A stretch of 64,000 bases of DNA from Spirosomataceae bacterium TFI 002 (GCA_900230115.1 LT907983.1:1488001-1552000), one strand, 5' to 3'. Shown: positions 9,139 to 19,276, counted from the first letter of the stretch. Numbers and translations: made by a program. Notes: generated by a model not told the origin, from the letters alone.

Positions 9139-12100
9139 TTAATTTTTAAATAAGTCTGTTAGGCTTTTAACGTAATCTGTTGGACTTGAACCAAACTCCT
9201 TTTGGAAACATTTCGTGAAATACTTTGGCGTACTAAACCCGGTTTGATATGCTACTTCCGAAATATAATAATTCCCACTTTTGAGCAGTTTAATAGCCTT
9301 TTTTAACCTATATTTTCTTATAAATGTTGATGGAGCAGAACCCATCAAATTCTCCATTTTTCGATAAAAGGTAGCCCTACTCATGTTGCATTGTTCGGCC
9401 AAAAACTCAACACTTAAGTTTTTGCTCTGGATGTGTTCATCAATAAGACCTACTACTTGTTGGATAAATTGTTCGTCCGGAGAAATACTGTACTCTATTG
9501 TAGGTTCTACATTTACTTTTCGGCTAAAAGAACTCTTCATCAAGTTCCTATTAAACAATAGTCCCTTGATTCTCCAAGTAATTAATTCTAGGCTAAAAGG
9601 CTTGTCTACAAAATCGTCGACACCATTTTGAATACAAGCCAATTTTTGTGAATGACTATTGCGACCAGTCAAGATGATAAATGGAATATGCTTTAATGTT
9701 TCATGTTCTTTGAGCCTTCTCATTAACTCAAGACCGTCCATTTCGGGCATTGATAAATCACTTACCACTAGGTCAACAGCGTTTTCTTGTAAATATTCCC
9801 ATGCTTGACTTCCATTTGAAGTTTTTACAACGTTGAATTCTAGACTGAGATGTTCATCCAAAAATGATAAAATCTCCTCATTATCATCGGCCAATAGCAC
9901 AGTAGACCTGGTATTGTCCAATGGTGAGTACTCTGGCAATATACCTTCAATGATAGGAATCTCACTACCTGATAGTTTGATTTCATTGAGCTGAAAGTGG
10001 TTTTTCTCTAAAGGTAAATAAAAGTTAACCCTTGTGCCATCACCCTCCTCACTATTGATATCGATAAAACCTCTATGCTTTTTGATCAACCTTCCAACCA
10101 AAGAAAGCCCAATACCCGCTCCTTTTACTTTGAGATTCTTTCGTGCATTAGAAGCTCTATAAAACCTATTGAATAAGTTCTTTACGTCATTTTTAGGTAT
10201 TCCAATTCCTGTATCCGAAATCTTGCATTTCAAATAAAGCCCTTCAGAAGGAGCCATATCTGGCAAATCAGATTTTTCTAAGAATACCGTTTTAGCTTTT
10301 ACATTTACTGTACCACCAGAAGGGGTATACTTAATCGCATTATTAAGCAAATTCAATGTGATAATCTCCAGTAACTCTTCATCATACCAAGCCTCATCAG
10401 CCTCTTCTTCCAATTCGTAATTAAGCGTGATGTTTCGCACTATGGCCAATGGCTGAGTTTCTAAACAAAGCTTTTCCAAACTTTCAAAAACATCTCCTTT
10501 TTCTACTTGAAGTAAAAACTGTCCACCTTCACTTTTTCTCAGGTCCATGATCTGATCTGAAATCCTTTTTAACTTGAAGGTCTGCTGATAAATGTTATTC
10601 AATACCGCTTGGTTAACCTTTTTACCAGACAAAGCATTTTCTAGCGGACCAAGAATTAAAGAAAGTCTATTTTTTATTTCGTGAGACAAATCTGCAAAAT
10701 ACACCATTTGCTGGTCTTTGATCTCCACGAGTGCCTCTTCTTCTTTTAACTTTTGTTGAAGCTGATTCCACCTTTTTATCAGATAGTAAGCGACCACTAA
10801 AAGGGCAACGAAAAGCATAAAGTAAATGATAAAAGCAATTGGGCTAAGCCAAAATGGTGGTAAAACTCTGAGTCTTAAAGCTTGAGTTTCGGCCATTGGA
10901 GTGCCAAAACTATCTTCTGCTTTCATTTCAAAAAGATATTCGCCGTAGGGTATATCTAACAATTTAACACTCTGCTCTCGATTCAAAATATAGGTCCATT
11001 CTTCTATATGACCCTTCATTCTGTAGGCGTAGGCATTTTTCTCGGGATCACTAAAATTTAACAAGGCGAAAGAAACCTCGAAATTATTGTCGGCTGGTGC
11101 TAGCTCTATTATTTGATCTGTTGCCCCCCAACCCTCCAAGTAATTTTTGCTTTCTGAAAATATCTTAGAAACTTCACTCGCTATTGGCTTTACTGCATTC
11201 CAGTGAAATTTACTTTGCTGCGAAGGAGCAGCTTCTCTTTTTTTGATTTTATAGAGACCATTACTATTGCCAAAGAAAAGGCAATTATCCTTTCCTTCGA
11301 TCACAGCATTAAAGGAAAAATCGCCAAAAATTACCCCGTCTTGTTCTCCATAACTTCTGAAAGGCACTAAACCGTTTTCATTATAAAGAGCTAAACCATT
11401 ATTGGTGCTTATAACGATATTCTTGTGCTCATCTTCTGCAACCGCACAAATCACATTGCTTGGTAAACCATGAGCTGTGGTAAACTGGGCAAATGAGTCA
11501 TTTACATGATCATATTTATACAATCCACCTTCTCTTGTGCCAATCCAAATCATTCCATCGCTGGTTTCTTTGATATGGAGAATTCGTCGAGAAATCTCGC
11601 TATTAACATTGATTCCCGAATATTTTTTAATTTCTCCTGTCGCCAAGTTTATCCTTAGAAGACCATCCCCTTTTGAGCCTACCCACACATTTTGTCTGCT
11701 ATCTTTGATAATCGTAAAGATGGTAGAAACGTTATTTGTAAACTTATTCGCCTCATGTAGAAGGTCTACATAAAGCTCAATTCCATCATCATCATAGGAG
11801 ATTAAGCCACGTTTATTACAACCAATCCACCACTCTCCAGGGGCAACCTCTATAGCAGTAGTCATATCTTGATTTGAGGTACTTACAAGTTTCAAGTCGG
11901 GTTTTTCTGAGCTTCCAAAATTGAAAACGCTCTTCGTATTTAACCCAATAAAGTACCCTTTACTTGACTGATAAACTCTTGCAATGTTTTTATCAAACTG
12001 AACCTTGGAAAACTTTTCAGTAGTAGGGTCAACCGTAAAAAAGCCGTCATCTGTAGTCCCGAGCCAAAATTTGTTTTCATTTTCCTTGAAAAGAAAATTC

Positions 12101-13167
12101 ACATTTTGATTTAAAGGATTATAATTAGGCGTTTCAATTCGGAGCCGTTCTACTGCCAAGAGCCCCGGTCTAATTTTATAAAGGCCTCTTAGTGTCCCTA
12201 TCCAATAAATTCCAGATTGGTCGATATAGGTGGTACGTATATTATTGTCTTGGAGTATTTGATCATCATTTATCAAAGTGGAAAAGCTAAACCCACTACT
12301 AGTTTTAATCCCTTGGTATAAATTCTTCGCAGTACTAACGAGTATTTCACCATACTGACCTACGGAAATAGAAGTGATGCGGTCATGCCCTACTTCATTT
12401 GCTTTTCCAAAATGATATTGTCCTAGTTGACTCATACCACTTTTGTCAATTCGTAAATGCAAGAGGCCATTGTCGTTCGTACCAACGAGGTATTCATTTC
12501 TCACCAGTTTTCGAATAACGCTCACTGAATATTTGAGGCCTAAATCAAAAACTTTATTAATTGCCAAGTCGGCCCTAAAAAGTCCATTGTTAGCTGCAAC
12601 AAGCAATTGATTTTTTGAAAGCAATTCAAAATCTTTGATGGCCACAGGAGAATCTTTTTCGAACTGTTCTATCGACAACTTGTGATCAAATTTAAAACTG
12701 TCCCCATTCTCAATTTTACTGTATACGAAAGCATTTGCTCTATCGACACCAATCCAAACACGCTTGTAGTCGTCTTGCCAAACTCGGCCATAGTGTTCTA
12801 CTTTTGGAGACAAGGTCAAAAACTTGACTTGCCCTTTATTGTAGCTACTTAAGCCACTTTCTAAAGCCACTATGATGTTACCATCAGCGTCTTCGCCAAT
12901 ATCATTCACTAGATTTGTGAAGATGGCATTTTGCTTATTGGGTTTGGTGGTAAAATGCTTAACGTTTTTACCATTGTATTGATAAAGACCATTGGTAGTC
13001 CCTACCCACAAAAGCCCCTCAGAATCTTGAAAAATAGCATTAATCGTTCTATTTGGCAACCAATTTTCACGAGATACAATAGCATTTTCGGGAGTAATTT
13101 GCTGAGCAAATGTGCTTACGGTCCAGAAAAGGAATAAAAATGCTATGTATCTCGTCTTATTTCTCAT
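9139..13167 (-). CDS. Hybrid two-component system sensor/regulator (HTCS)
   Basis: A 1342-residue one-protein signalling system that senses glycan fragments in the periplasm and activates PUL promoters. Order: signal peptide (1-21), two-component-regulator beta-propeller repeats (about 30-680, many LWVGTTNGL-type blades), Y_Y_Y domain (about 690-770), one membrane helix (about 773-793), HisKA with phospho-acceptor His829, ATPase domain (N-box NLLNNAIKYTPSGG near 939, DTGIGIP near 984, GAGIGLSL near 1017), receiver domain with phospho-acceptor Asp1137, and a C-terminal AraC-type helix-turn-helix (about 1240-1335). Odd point: the H-box reads SHEIKNRL, with Arg where most HisKA kinases have Pro. 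It abuts the upstream sulfatase (start codon directly after that stop), so sensor and sulfatases are co-expressed. Confidence 0.95.
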   Translation of the reverse strand: MRNKTRYIAFLFLFWTVSTFAQQITPENAIVSRENWLPNRTINAIFQDSEGLLWVGTTNGLYQYNGKNVKHFTTKPNKQNAIFTNLVNDIGEDADGNIIVALESGLSSYNKGQVKFLTLSPKVEHYGRVWQDDYKRVWIGVDRANAFVYSKIENGDSFKFDHKLSIEQFEKDSPVAIKDFELLSKNQLLVAANNGLFRADLAINKVFDLGLKYSVSVIRKLVRNEYLVGTNDNGLLHLRIDKSGMSQLGQYHFGKANEVGHDRITSISVGQYGEILVSTAKNLYQGIKTSSGFSFSTLINDDQILQDNNIRTTYIDQSGIYWIGTLRGLYKIRPGLLAVERLRIETPNYNPLNQNVNFLFKENENKFWLGTTDDGFFTVDPTTEKFSKVQFDKNIARVYQSSKGYFIGLNTKSVFNFGSSEKPDLKLVSTSNQDMTTAIEVAPGEWWIGCNKRGLISYDDDGIELYVDLLHEANKFTNNVSTIFTIIKDSRQNVWVGSKGDGLLRINLATGEIKKYSGINVNSEISRRILHIKETSDGMIWIGTREGGLYKYDHVNDSFAQFTTAHGLPSNVICAVAEDEHKNIVISTNNGLALYNENGLVPFRSYGEQDGVIFGDFSFNAVIEGKDNCLFFGNSNGLYKIKKREAAPSQQSKFHWNAVKPIASEVSKIFSESKNYLEGWGATDQIIELAPADNNFEVSFALLNFSDPEKNAYAYRMKGHIEEWTYILNREQSVKLLDIPYGEYLFEMKAEDSFGTPMAETQALRLRVLPPFWLSPIAFIIYFMLFVALLVVAYYLIKRWNQLQQKLKEEEALVEIKDQQMVYFADLSHEIKNRLSLILGPLENALSGKKVNQAVLNNIYQQTFKLKRISDQIMDLRKSEGGQFLLQVEKGDVFESLEKLCLETQPLAIVRNITLNYELEEEADEAWYDEELLEIITLNLLNNAIKYTPSGGTVNVKAKTVFLEKSDLPDMAPSEGLYLKCKISDTGIGIPKNDVKNLFNRFYRASNARKNLKVKGAGIGLSLVGRLIKKHRGFIDINSEEGDGTRVNFYLPLEKNHFQLNEIKLSGSEIPIIEGILPEYSPLDNTRSTVLLADDNEEILSFLDEHLSLEFNVVKTSNGSQAWEYLQENAVDLVVSDLSMPEMDGLELMRRLKEHETLKHIPFIILTGRNSHSQKLACIQNGVDDFVDKPFSLELITWRIKGLLFNRNLMKSSFSRKVNVEPTIEYSISPDEQFIQQVVGLIDEHIQSKNLSVEFLAEQCNMSRATFYRKMENLMGSAPSTFIRKYRLKKAIKLLKSGNYYISEVAYQTGFSTPKYFTKCFQKEFGSSPTDYVKSLTDLFKN

Positions 13168-14613
13168 TTACTTTTTTGAACCTCTCATTTTCCATATTTC
13201 GTGTTCAGTTCTTGTGTTATTTAACAAATCTGTCATTTCCATCACTACTTCAGGATGGTTGCCAGCTACGTTTTTAGTTTCTCCTATGTCTTTGGTAAGG
13301 TCATATAACTCTACTTCGCCATCTGGATCCATTCTTACTGCTTTCCAATTTCCCTTTCTCACGGCTTGATTGGTTGTTCTATTTTCATGAAACTCCCAAT
13401 ATAAATAATCCTGTTTTTCTTGTGCAGCAGTATTGCCTGTCAAAGTTGGTAATAAAGATTTACCATCAATTTTTTGGTCAAAGGTAGCACCTGCAGCCTC
13501 ACTAAACGTAGGAAACATATCCCAAAAAGCAGAAATGTGGTTAGAAACTGAATTTGGCTTTATCTTACTTGGCCATTTTGCAATGAAAGGAACACGAACT
13601 CCTCCTTCATATAAATCTCTTTTTTGGCCACGTAGTGGTCCACTACTTTGAAAGTATCTTGGATTTGCTCCGCCTTCAGAATGTGGTCCGTTATCACTAG
13701 AAAACATGATCAGCGTGTTTTCTTCTAATCCTAAATCTTTTAGTTTTTGAACCAAAACTCCTACGCAACTATCCAAATGAGTGATTTGTGCGGCATAAGC
13801 AGCAGCAGGAAATTCTTGTGAGCGATATGCTACCTTGTTGCCATCGATTTTGTCTGGCTCACTCATATTTTTATAAGCCTTTTCATCTACTTTTCCTTTG
13901 TAAGAATCAAAGATGTCACTTGATGGTAAATGCATCTCTGCATGCGGTGTTGTATAAGCCATATATAAGAAAAAAGGATTTTCTTTTTTCTCTTCCAAAA
14001 ATGTAAGGGCCTCTTTAGTAAATAAGTCATTTGAAAAAGATTTCATTGCCCTATTCTGATTTTCTGGTAGCTCAAATCGCTTACCGTTTCTAAACAAATA
14101 AGCAGGGAATTGATTGTGTGCATGCCCTTGATTTAAATAGCCATAGCTGTAGTCAAAACCTTGTTTGTTTGGCTCGCCAGTGGTTCCGTCCATTCCCATT
14201 CCCCACTTTCCAATGATACCATTAGTGTAACCTTGCTGTTTAAGTACTTCGGCAATAGTTACATCTTCGTCTCTAAGTTCAAGACAAGCACCAAAACCCA
14301 TAGGGCCAGTTTCGTAGTTTCCTCTTACTCTATTGTGACCTGTATGTTGGCCTAGCATTAATGTCGCACGTGAAGGAGCACATACCGAACTACCTGCATA
14401 GTGATCGGTAAATAGCATACCATCTGCCGCCAACTTATCTATATTAGGAGTACGTATAATCTGTTGTCCATAGCATCCTAAATCGCCATATCCCAAGTCA
14501 TCCGCTAATATATATATGATATTGGGCTTTGTAGATTCGGTGTTTTCGTTTTTATCCTGGCAAGAGATCAAAAACAAGCAAAAGGCAGAAAGGAATAATA
14601 AGTGTCTAGTCAT
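13168..14613 (-). CDS. Sulfatase lipoprotein (family S1, Cys-type)
   Basis: A 481-residue sulfatase that opens the sulfatase-sensor-sulfatase unit. The signal peptide ends in a lipobox (LISC, Cys18), so the enzyme is probably membrane-anchored, unlike its soluble paralog at 790-2175. The metal motif is NIIYILADDLGYGD and the formylglycine motif is CAPSRATLMLG (Cys78). That motif has Leu where the usual C-x-P-S-R-x-x-x-L-T-G has Thr. Later metal residues are in IMFSSDNGPH. Its stop codon touches the start codon of the hybrid sensor, which suggests translational coupling. Substrate unknown. Confidence 0.92.
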   Translation of the reverse strand: MTRHLLFLSAFCLFLISCQDKNENTESTKPNIIYILADDLGYGDLGCYGQQIIRTPNIDKLAADGMLFTDHYAGSSVCAPSRATLMLGQHTGHNRVRGNYETGPMGFGACLELRDEDVTIAEVLKQQGYTNGIIGKWGMGMDGTTGEPNKQGFDYSYGYLNQGHAHNQFPAYLFRNGKRFELPENQNRAMKSFSNDLFTKEALTFLEEKKENPFFLYMAYTTPHAEMHLPSSDIFDSYKGKVDEKAYKNMSEPDKIDGNKVAYRSQEFPAAAYAAQITHLDSCVGVLVQKLKDLGLEENTLIMFSSDNGPHSEGGANPRYFQSSGPLRGQKRDLYEGGVRVPFIAKWPSKIKPNSVSNHISAFWDMFPTFSEAAGATFDQKIDGKSLLPTLTGNTAAQEKQDYLYWEFHENRTTNQAVRKGNWKAVRMDPDGEVELYDLTKDIGETKNVAGNHPEVVMEMTDLLNNTRTEHEIWKMRGSKK

Positions 14614-14827
14614 TCAGATTTTTTTATTGAAATAGCACAGATTTTACTTCAAATACAATGTAAGACATGCTAATGAACCATTCGTACACCTATATTGAAT
14701 CAAATTTTCCGCGAATTGGAGGATAATTGCTCATCCAAAACGTCAGACTTCTTTTTATAGTTTTTATCTTTATTCCAATTCAACCTAACTCTCCTAAAGA
14801 GCTACCACTCTTTTGTAACGAATAATA

Positions 14828-16402
14828 ATGAAAAAAGTAATTCAAATCGCATTTGTATTCTTACTTGCCGTTGTAACCTTTGCATTTCTTAAACCTAAGC
14901 AAACTTCAAAACCTAATATACTCATGATTGTCATGGACGACGCTGGTCTTGACATGAGTGCTTACGGTAGAACTTGGGTAAATACACCAGGCTTCGATAG
15001 GATCGCAAGAGAAGGTATTTTATTCAATAAAGCCTATACTCCAAATGCCAAATGCGGCCCATCGCGTTCTTCTATAATTACTGGTCGCAACTCATGGCAA
15101 CTTGATGCAGCTGCTAATCATTGGATGCACTTCCCAACCAAATTTAAAACCTACCCAGAAACACTTCAAGAAAATGGATATAGAGTCGGGTATACGGGTA
15201 AAGCATGGGGGCCTGGAGTAGCTTTTAATGCTGATGGAAGCAAAAGAGAATTAATGGGCGAGCGAATTGACATTCATACGATGGAATCACCCACGCAGTT
15301 TATTTCAAAAAACGATTATACGGCTAATTTTAAAGAATTCGTAGGTAAAACCTCCTCAGCTCAACCATGGTGTTTTTGGGTCGGCTTTACCGAACCCCAT
15401 AGAGCCTACGAATATCAATCAGGTGAAAAGCTAGGTGGTAAAAAGAAGTCAGATATCGAAAATGTACCCTCTTATTGGCCGGATGTTGATAGTGTGAGAT
15501 CGGACATGCTGGATTATGCTTATGAAATAGAATACGTAGATGATCATGTACAAAAGATTCTAGATCATTTGGAAAAAATAGGTGAATTAGATAATACACT
15601 AATCATCTATACATCAGATCACGGAATGCCTTTCCCTAGAGTAAAAGGCAATCAATACGAGAATGCCAATCATGTTCCCATGGCTGTGCGATGGGGAAAT
15701 GGGATAAAAGGTAAAAGCCTTAACGTAAACGATTATGTAAGCTTTGTAGATATTGCACCTACTTTACTGGAAGCCGCTGGAATAAGCATGGTAGAAAGTA
15801 AAATGCAACCAATTGTAGGCAAAAGTCTTTTACCAATTTTTAAAAGTGGTCGTTCTGGTCAAGTAGATCAGGAAAGAGATTTCCTCCTGGTTGGTCAAGA
15901 GCGTCATGATGTTGGCCGACCAGGTGATGTTGGCTACCCTATCCGAGGAATGCACAAAAACGGCTTTCTTTTTCTCAAAAATTACGAAACAAGTCGTTGG
16001 CCAGTTTGCGACCCTATCACTGGCTATCTCAACTGTGATGGAAGCCCAACCAAGTCCTTTATTTTGAACCAAAGAAGAAATGGAGAGCCAAAACACTACT
16101 GGTCGCTCAATTTTGGAAAAAGAGAATCAATAGAGTTGTATGACTTGACAAATGATAAAGATTGTGTCATCAACCTTGCAAACGAACCAAAATATGCCTC
16201 AGTCGTAAGAGAAATGGAGAATGAAATGGAAGCAAAACTACTTTCTCAAGATGATTTAAGGATGTCAGGTTTTGGACATATTTACGAACAATATCCTGTC
16301 GCCAATCAAAAGAACTTTTACGAACGTTTTATGGCAGGAGAAAAAATGATCACTGGATGGGTAAATGACAGTGATTTTGAACAGGAAACGCTAGAAGACT
16401 AA
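14828..16402 (+). CDS. Sulfatase similar to N-sulfoglucosamine sulfohydrolase (sulfamidase/heparan N-sulfatase type)
   Basis: A 524-residue family S1 sulfatase with a hydrophobic N-terminal signal (about 5-21). Motifs: ILMIVMDDAGLDMSAYG for metal binding and CGPSRSSIITG for formylglycine (Cys76). The stretch HFPTKFKTYPETL and the following GYTGKAWGPG resemble the N-sulfoglucosamine sulfohydrolase branch, which removes N-sulfate from glucosamine of heparan sulfate. This is family resemblance recalled without a search, so the exact activity is a prediction. Its stop is 3 bp before the heparinase-family gene, so the two form a tight pair, which supports a heparan- or other glycosaminoglycan-directed role. 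Confidence 0.85.
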   Translation: MKKVIQIAFVFLLAVVTFAFLKPKQTSKPNILMIVMDDAGLDMSAYGRTWVNTPGFDRIAREGILFNKAYTPNAKCGPSRSSIITGRNSWQLDAAANHWMHFPTKFKTYPETLQENGYRVGYTGKAWGPGVAFNADGSKRELMGERIDIHTMESPTQFISKNDYTANFKEFVGKTSSAQPWCFWVGFTEPHRAYEYQSGEKLGGKKKSDIENVPSYWPDVDSVRSDMLDYAYEIEYVDDHVQKILDHLEKIGELDNTLIIYTSDHGMPFPRVKGNQYENANHVPMAVRWGNGIKGKSLNVNDYVSFVDIAPTLLEAAGISMVESKMQPIVGKSLLPIFKSGRSGQVDQERDFLLVGQERHDVGRPGDVGYPIRGMHKNGFLFLKNYETSRWPVCDPITGYLNCDGSPTKSFILNQRRNGEPKHYWSLNFGKRESIELYDLTNDKDCVINLANEPKYASVVREMENEMEAKLLSQDDLRMSGFGHIYEQYPVANQKNFYERFMAGEKMITGWVNDSDFEQETLED

Positions 16403-16405
16403 TAA

Positions 16406-18481
16406 ATGAAAACCAACAGCCAAAACAAAAAGCTAATAATGAAAAAAGTACTATTTGGATTAATTGTCATACTAATGGCAACGCCTTTAAAATCAATTTC
16501 TCAAATGCAATGGAAAGAAATTAAGACAAGCAATGATTTAGTCTTATCCTATCCTAAAGAGCTCGAAAAGACTCTTCTACTGCTGGATTTGAATAAAGCT
16601 GGACTTGAAAAAGTTAAGCTTCAATACCAAAGTGGTAACCTTGGAAATGCTTGCGATGAGTTGCTTGCTTATTATAAAAACAATGGAAAGGTTGATTACC
16701 TAAGAAAGCCGGTACCCAAAGTCACGAACCAAATAGTGGCAGAAGCAGATACAACCTTAAAGAATGTCTTTTTTGTTCAAAATGTACGTGGAGAAGTTAA
16801 ATACGGAAAAGACGGACATAGAGATTGGTATTTTAAAGGGCCAAATAATGACAGAGAGTGGGCATGGCTTTCCAATAGACATACGCAACTCCTAGGAGTT
16901 TATGAAGCCTATTTAGAAACTGGAAACCCCGAATATGCTATTTACATTGATGAGTTTTTGAGAGACTTCATTATCAAAAGTATGCCATATCCAGCCCAAA
17001 AAGGTGGTGAATCAATATGGAGAGGGCTTGAGGTGGCAGCTCGTGTAAAAGTGTGGACCAAAATTTTCTACGGCCTTCAAGATTGTGAATACTTTTCGCC
17101 AGCTACTCGATTGCTGATGTTGACCAGTTTGCCTGACCATGCTCACTATAATCGACAATTCCATTCTCAAAACAACTGGTTGACAATGGAAATCACTGCT
17201 CTAGCAACATTTGCAACCCATTTTGATGAATTCAAAACTGCTGACGAATGGCTAGCTTACAGCATAGAAACAATGGTGGAGAGTATGAAAGGGCAAATCT
17301 ATCCCGATGGAGTTCAAACAGAACTGACCTCTCACTATCACAATGTCTCACTTCTAAATTTTGAGTTATTAAAAACAATCTGTGACAGACTGAATAAACC
17401 GCTACCCGACTTTTATAATAAAACAATAGAACAGTGTTATAGCTACATTTCTCATGCGGTAAGACCCGATGGTTTTAGAGCTTTGAATAACGATGGAGAT
17501 AGAGGAAGCGATAAAGCATTGATCCTTAAAGGTGCCGAGATTTATAACCAACCTACATGGAAATATATTGTCACAAATGGACAAGAAGGGGTAAAACCAT
17601 CCGATGGACCTTCGTATTTTTATCCTTGGGCTGGTCATCTTTTTTCAAGAAGTGATTTCAGTGAAAAAGCTCACTGGTCGATTTTTGATGTGGGGCCTTG
17701 GGGAAGCGGGCATCAGCACAATGACAAGTTACACCTTTCCATTTCGGCTTTCGGAAAAGACTTTTTAGTAGATGCTGGAAGGTTCGCTTACACTGGTGAA
17801 ACAGCCGATAAGTTTAGACCTTATGCCAAAGGTAGCCAAGGGCACAATCTAGTTTTAATTGATCATAAGGGACAAGCTCCAGGCCCTAAACTGGCCACTG
17901 AACCTCTTTCCAACCAATACTTTAAAATAAGCCCTGAATTCGATTATGCTTCACAAAGCATGTCAGATTTTGGAGGAATAAAAGGAGAAGTGAGCCATAC
18001 AAGAAGCTTACTTTATGTTCGTGGCGAATTTTGGGTCGTTGCTGACCGCATTAAAACCACAAAACCTAGGGAAATAGAAACACTATGGCATTGGCATCCA
18101 CAATGTTCGGTTGAAAAGGACGGGAGCCAAGTATTTGGTAAAAATGAAAATGGGAACTTAACTATCCTTCCCGTTGGCAACACCGATTTCGATATCAGTT
18201 TTATCAAAGGTCAAGAAAAGCCTGAAATACAAGGTTGGTATAGCGAAAGTTACAATATTTTTGAACCCAATATAACTAGCCAGTATGCTACAAAAATTAA
18301 TGGCGATAAAAACTTTGTTTGGCTAATATTCCCGTCACAAGACAGGAAAGAAAACGTAAGAGCAGAATTGCTATCAAGTACTAATAATGAAGTGAAACTC
18401 AAGGTAATAAGCGACAGCGAAACATGGTTTTTAACAATTCCATTTGAGAATAGCGAAAAAGTTAAAGTGAAGAAAAACTGA
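16406..18481 (+). CDS. Heparinase II/III-family polysaccharide lyase
   Basis: A probable polysaccharide lyase of 680-691 residues. The start at 16406 follows the sulfatase by 3 bp. An internal ATG at 16439 begins a cleaner signal peptide (MKKVLFGLIVILM, ending SISQ) and is the likelier start. The first two thirds form an alpha/alpha toroid with conserved NNWLTMEITA (about residue 245 from 16439) and SHYHN (about 299). A heparinase II/III-like beta-sandwich part follows with GHQHNDKLHLSI (about 423), whose His residues are typical of this fold. Such lyases cleave uronic-acid polymers by beta-elimination. Whether this one cuts heparan sulfate, alginate or another polymer cannot be told from sequence alone. 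Pairing with a sulfamidase-like enzyme favours a glycosaminoglycan. Confidence 0.85.
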   Translation: MKTNSQNKKLIMKKVLFGLIVILMATPLKSISQMQWKEIKTSNDLVLSYPKELEKTLLLLDLNKAGLEKVKLQYQSGNLGNACDELLAYYKNNGKVDYLRKPVPKVTNQIVAEADTTLKNVFFVQNVRGEVKYGKDGHRDWYFKGPNNDREWAWLSNRHTQLLGVYEAYLETGNPEYAIYIDEFLRDFIIKSMPYPAQKGGESIWRGLEVAARVKVWTKIFYGLQDCEYFSPATRLLMLTSLPDHAHYNRQFHSQNNWLTMEITALATFATHFDEFKTADEWLAYSIETMVESMKGQIYPDGVQTELTSHYHNVSLLNFELLKTICDRLNKPLPDFYNKTIEQCYSYISHAVRPDGFRALNNDGDRGSDKALILKGAEIYNQPTWKYIVTNGQEGVKPSDGPSYFYPWAGHLFSRSDFSEKAHWSIFDVGPWGSGHQHNDKLHLSISAFGKDFLVDAGRFAYTGETADKFRPYAKGSQGHNLVLIDHKGQAPGPKLATEPLSNQYFKISPEFDYASQSMSDFGGIKGEVSHTRSLLYVRGEFWVVADRIKTTKPREIETLWHWHPQCSVEKDGSQVFGKNENGNLTILPVGNTDFDISFIKGQEKPEIQGWYSESYNIFEPNITSQYATKINGDKNFVWLIFPSQDRKENVRAELLSSTNNEVKLKVISDSETWFLTIPFENSEKVKVKKN

Positions 18482-18500
18482 TACAGTTATTCGATAACGC

Positions 18501-19247
18501 TTAATTACCAAAAAGCTGTGAAATTTTAGATAGTGGCTTCCAATAAAGCGTGTACCAGCGTGGTTTTAATCCATTGATTTTCCATGCCCGGCGATCTTCT
18601 TTGTTCGCTCTTATTCTGTTTGATATACCTGCATTGCTTGTACCTCCATCCCGCATGATTACCGTTACTTTGTCCAAGTACGCAGGTTTCAAATTATGCT
18701 TATAGAGCATTCTAAGCATCATTTCGTAATCTCCTGAACTCACAAAAGTGTCATTGTAACCTCCGTATTTGTCGTATGCTTCCTTTTTGAGGTAAAAACT
18801 CAGGTGTGGGGGCATCCAACCATTTAAGAAGTTTTCTTTTTTGTAAGGCCCTGCTATCCAATTGCGAAGCAATTTGCTTGTATCCACCTCGTCTACATAT
18901 TGCTTATTGCCATAGACTGCGTCACAGTCATTTTGCTCAAAAGTTCGAACCACAGAAGAAGTAACGGTTGTATCAGGATAAAAATCATCGGCATTGAGAT
19001 TGCCTACTACATCACCCGTTGCTAGCTTCAAACCCTTGTTCATGGCATCATAAATCCCTTTATCGGGTTCTGATATCCACTTGATTTTATCACCATACTT
19101 CTTGATAATTTCTTGAGTTCCGTCTTTGGAGCCACCATCTACAATGATGTATTCAATGTTGTCATAATCTTGCGAAAGGACGCTTTCAATTGTTTGCTGA
19201 ATGGTTTTAGCAGAATTATAGGCAACCGTGACGATAGAAACTTTCAT
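18501..19247 (-). CDS. GT2-family glycosyltransferase
   Basis: A 248-residue cytosolic GT-A glycosyltransferase. The start at 19247 is chosen because MKVSIVTVAYNSAKT is the usual beginning of the family and because a promoter element covers the alternative upstream ATG (19271). Visible motifs are VDGGSKDGTQE, GIYDAMNKGL, the metal/nucleotide-sugar motif NLNADDFYPD, and SGDYEMMLRM near the acceptor site. No membrane helix is seen. It is divergent from the formyltransferase-deacetylase pair, 106 bp between start codons, so the three may build one surface polysaccharide. Donor and acceptor sugars are unknown. Confidence 0.9.
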   Translation of the reverse strand: MKVSIVTVAYNSAKTIQQTIESVLSQDYDNIEYIIVDGGSKDGTQEIIKKYGDKIKWISEPDKGIYDAMNKGLKLATGDVVGNLNADDFYPDTTVTSSVVRTFEQNDCDAVYGNKQYVDEVDTSKLLRNWIAGPYKKENFLNGWMPPHLSFYLKKEAYDKYGGYNDTFVSSGDYEMMLRMLYKHNLKPAYLDKVTVIMRDGGTSNAGISNRIRANKEDRRAWKINGLKPRWYTLYWKPLSKISQLFGN

Positions 19248-19268
19248 AAAAAGAGGATAATGCAATCG

Positions 19269-19276
19269 CAAAGCTA
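19269..19276 (-). promoter_or_regulatory. -7 promoter element (TAGCTTTG) for the GT2 gene
   Basis: The minus strand reads TAGCTTTG, matching TAnnTTTG, 21 bp before the ATG at 19247. This short spacing is why the GT2 start was moved downstream from 19271. Confidence 0.5.
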
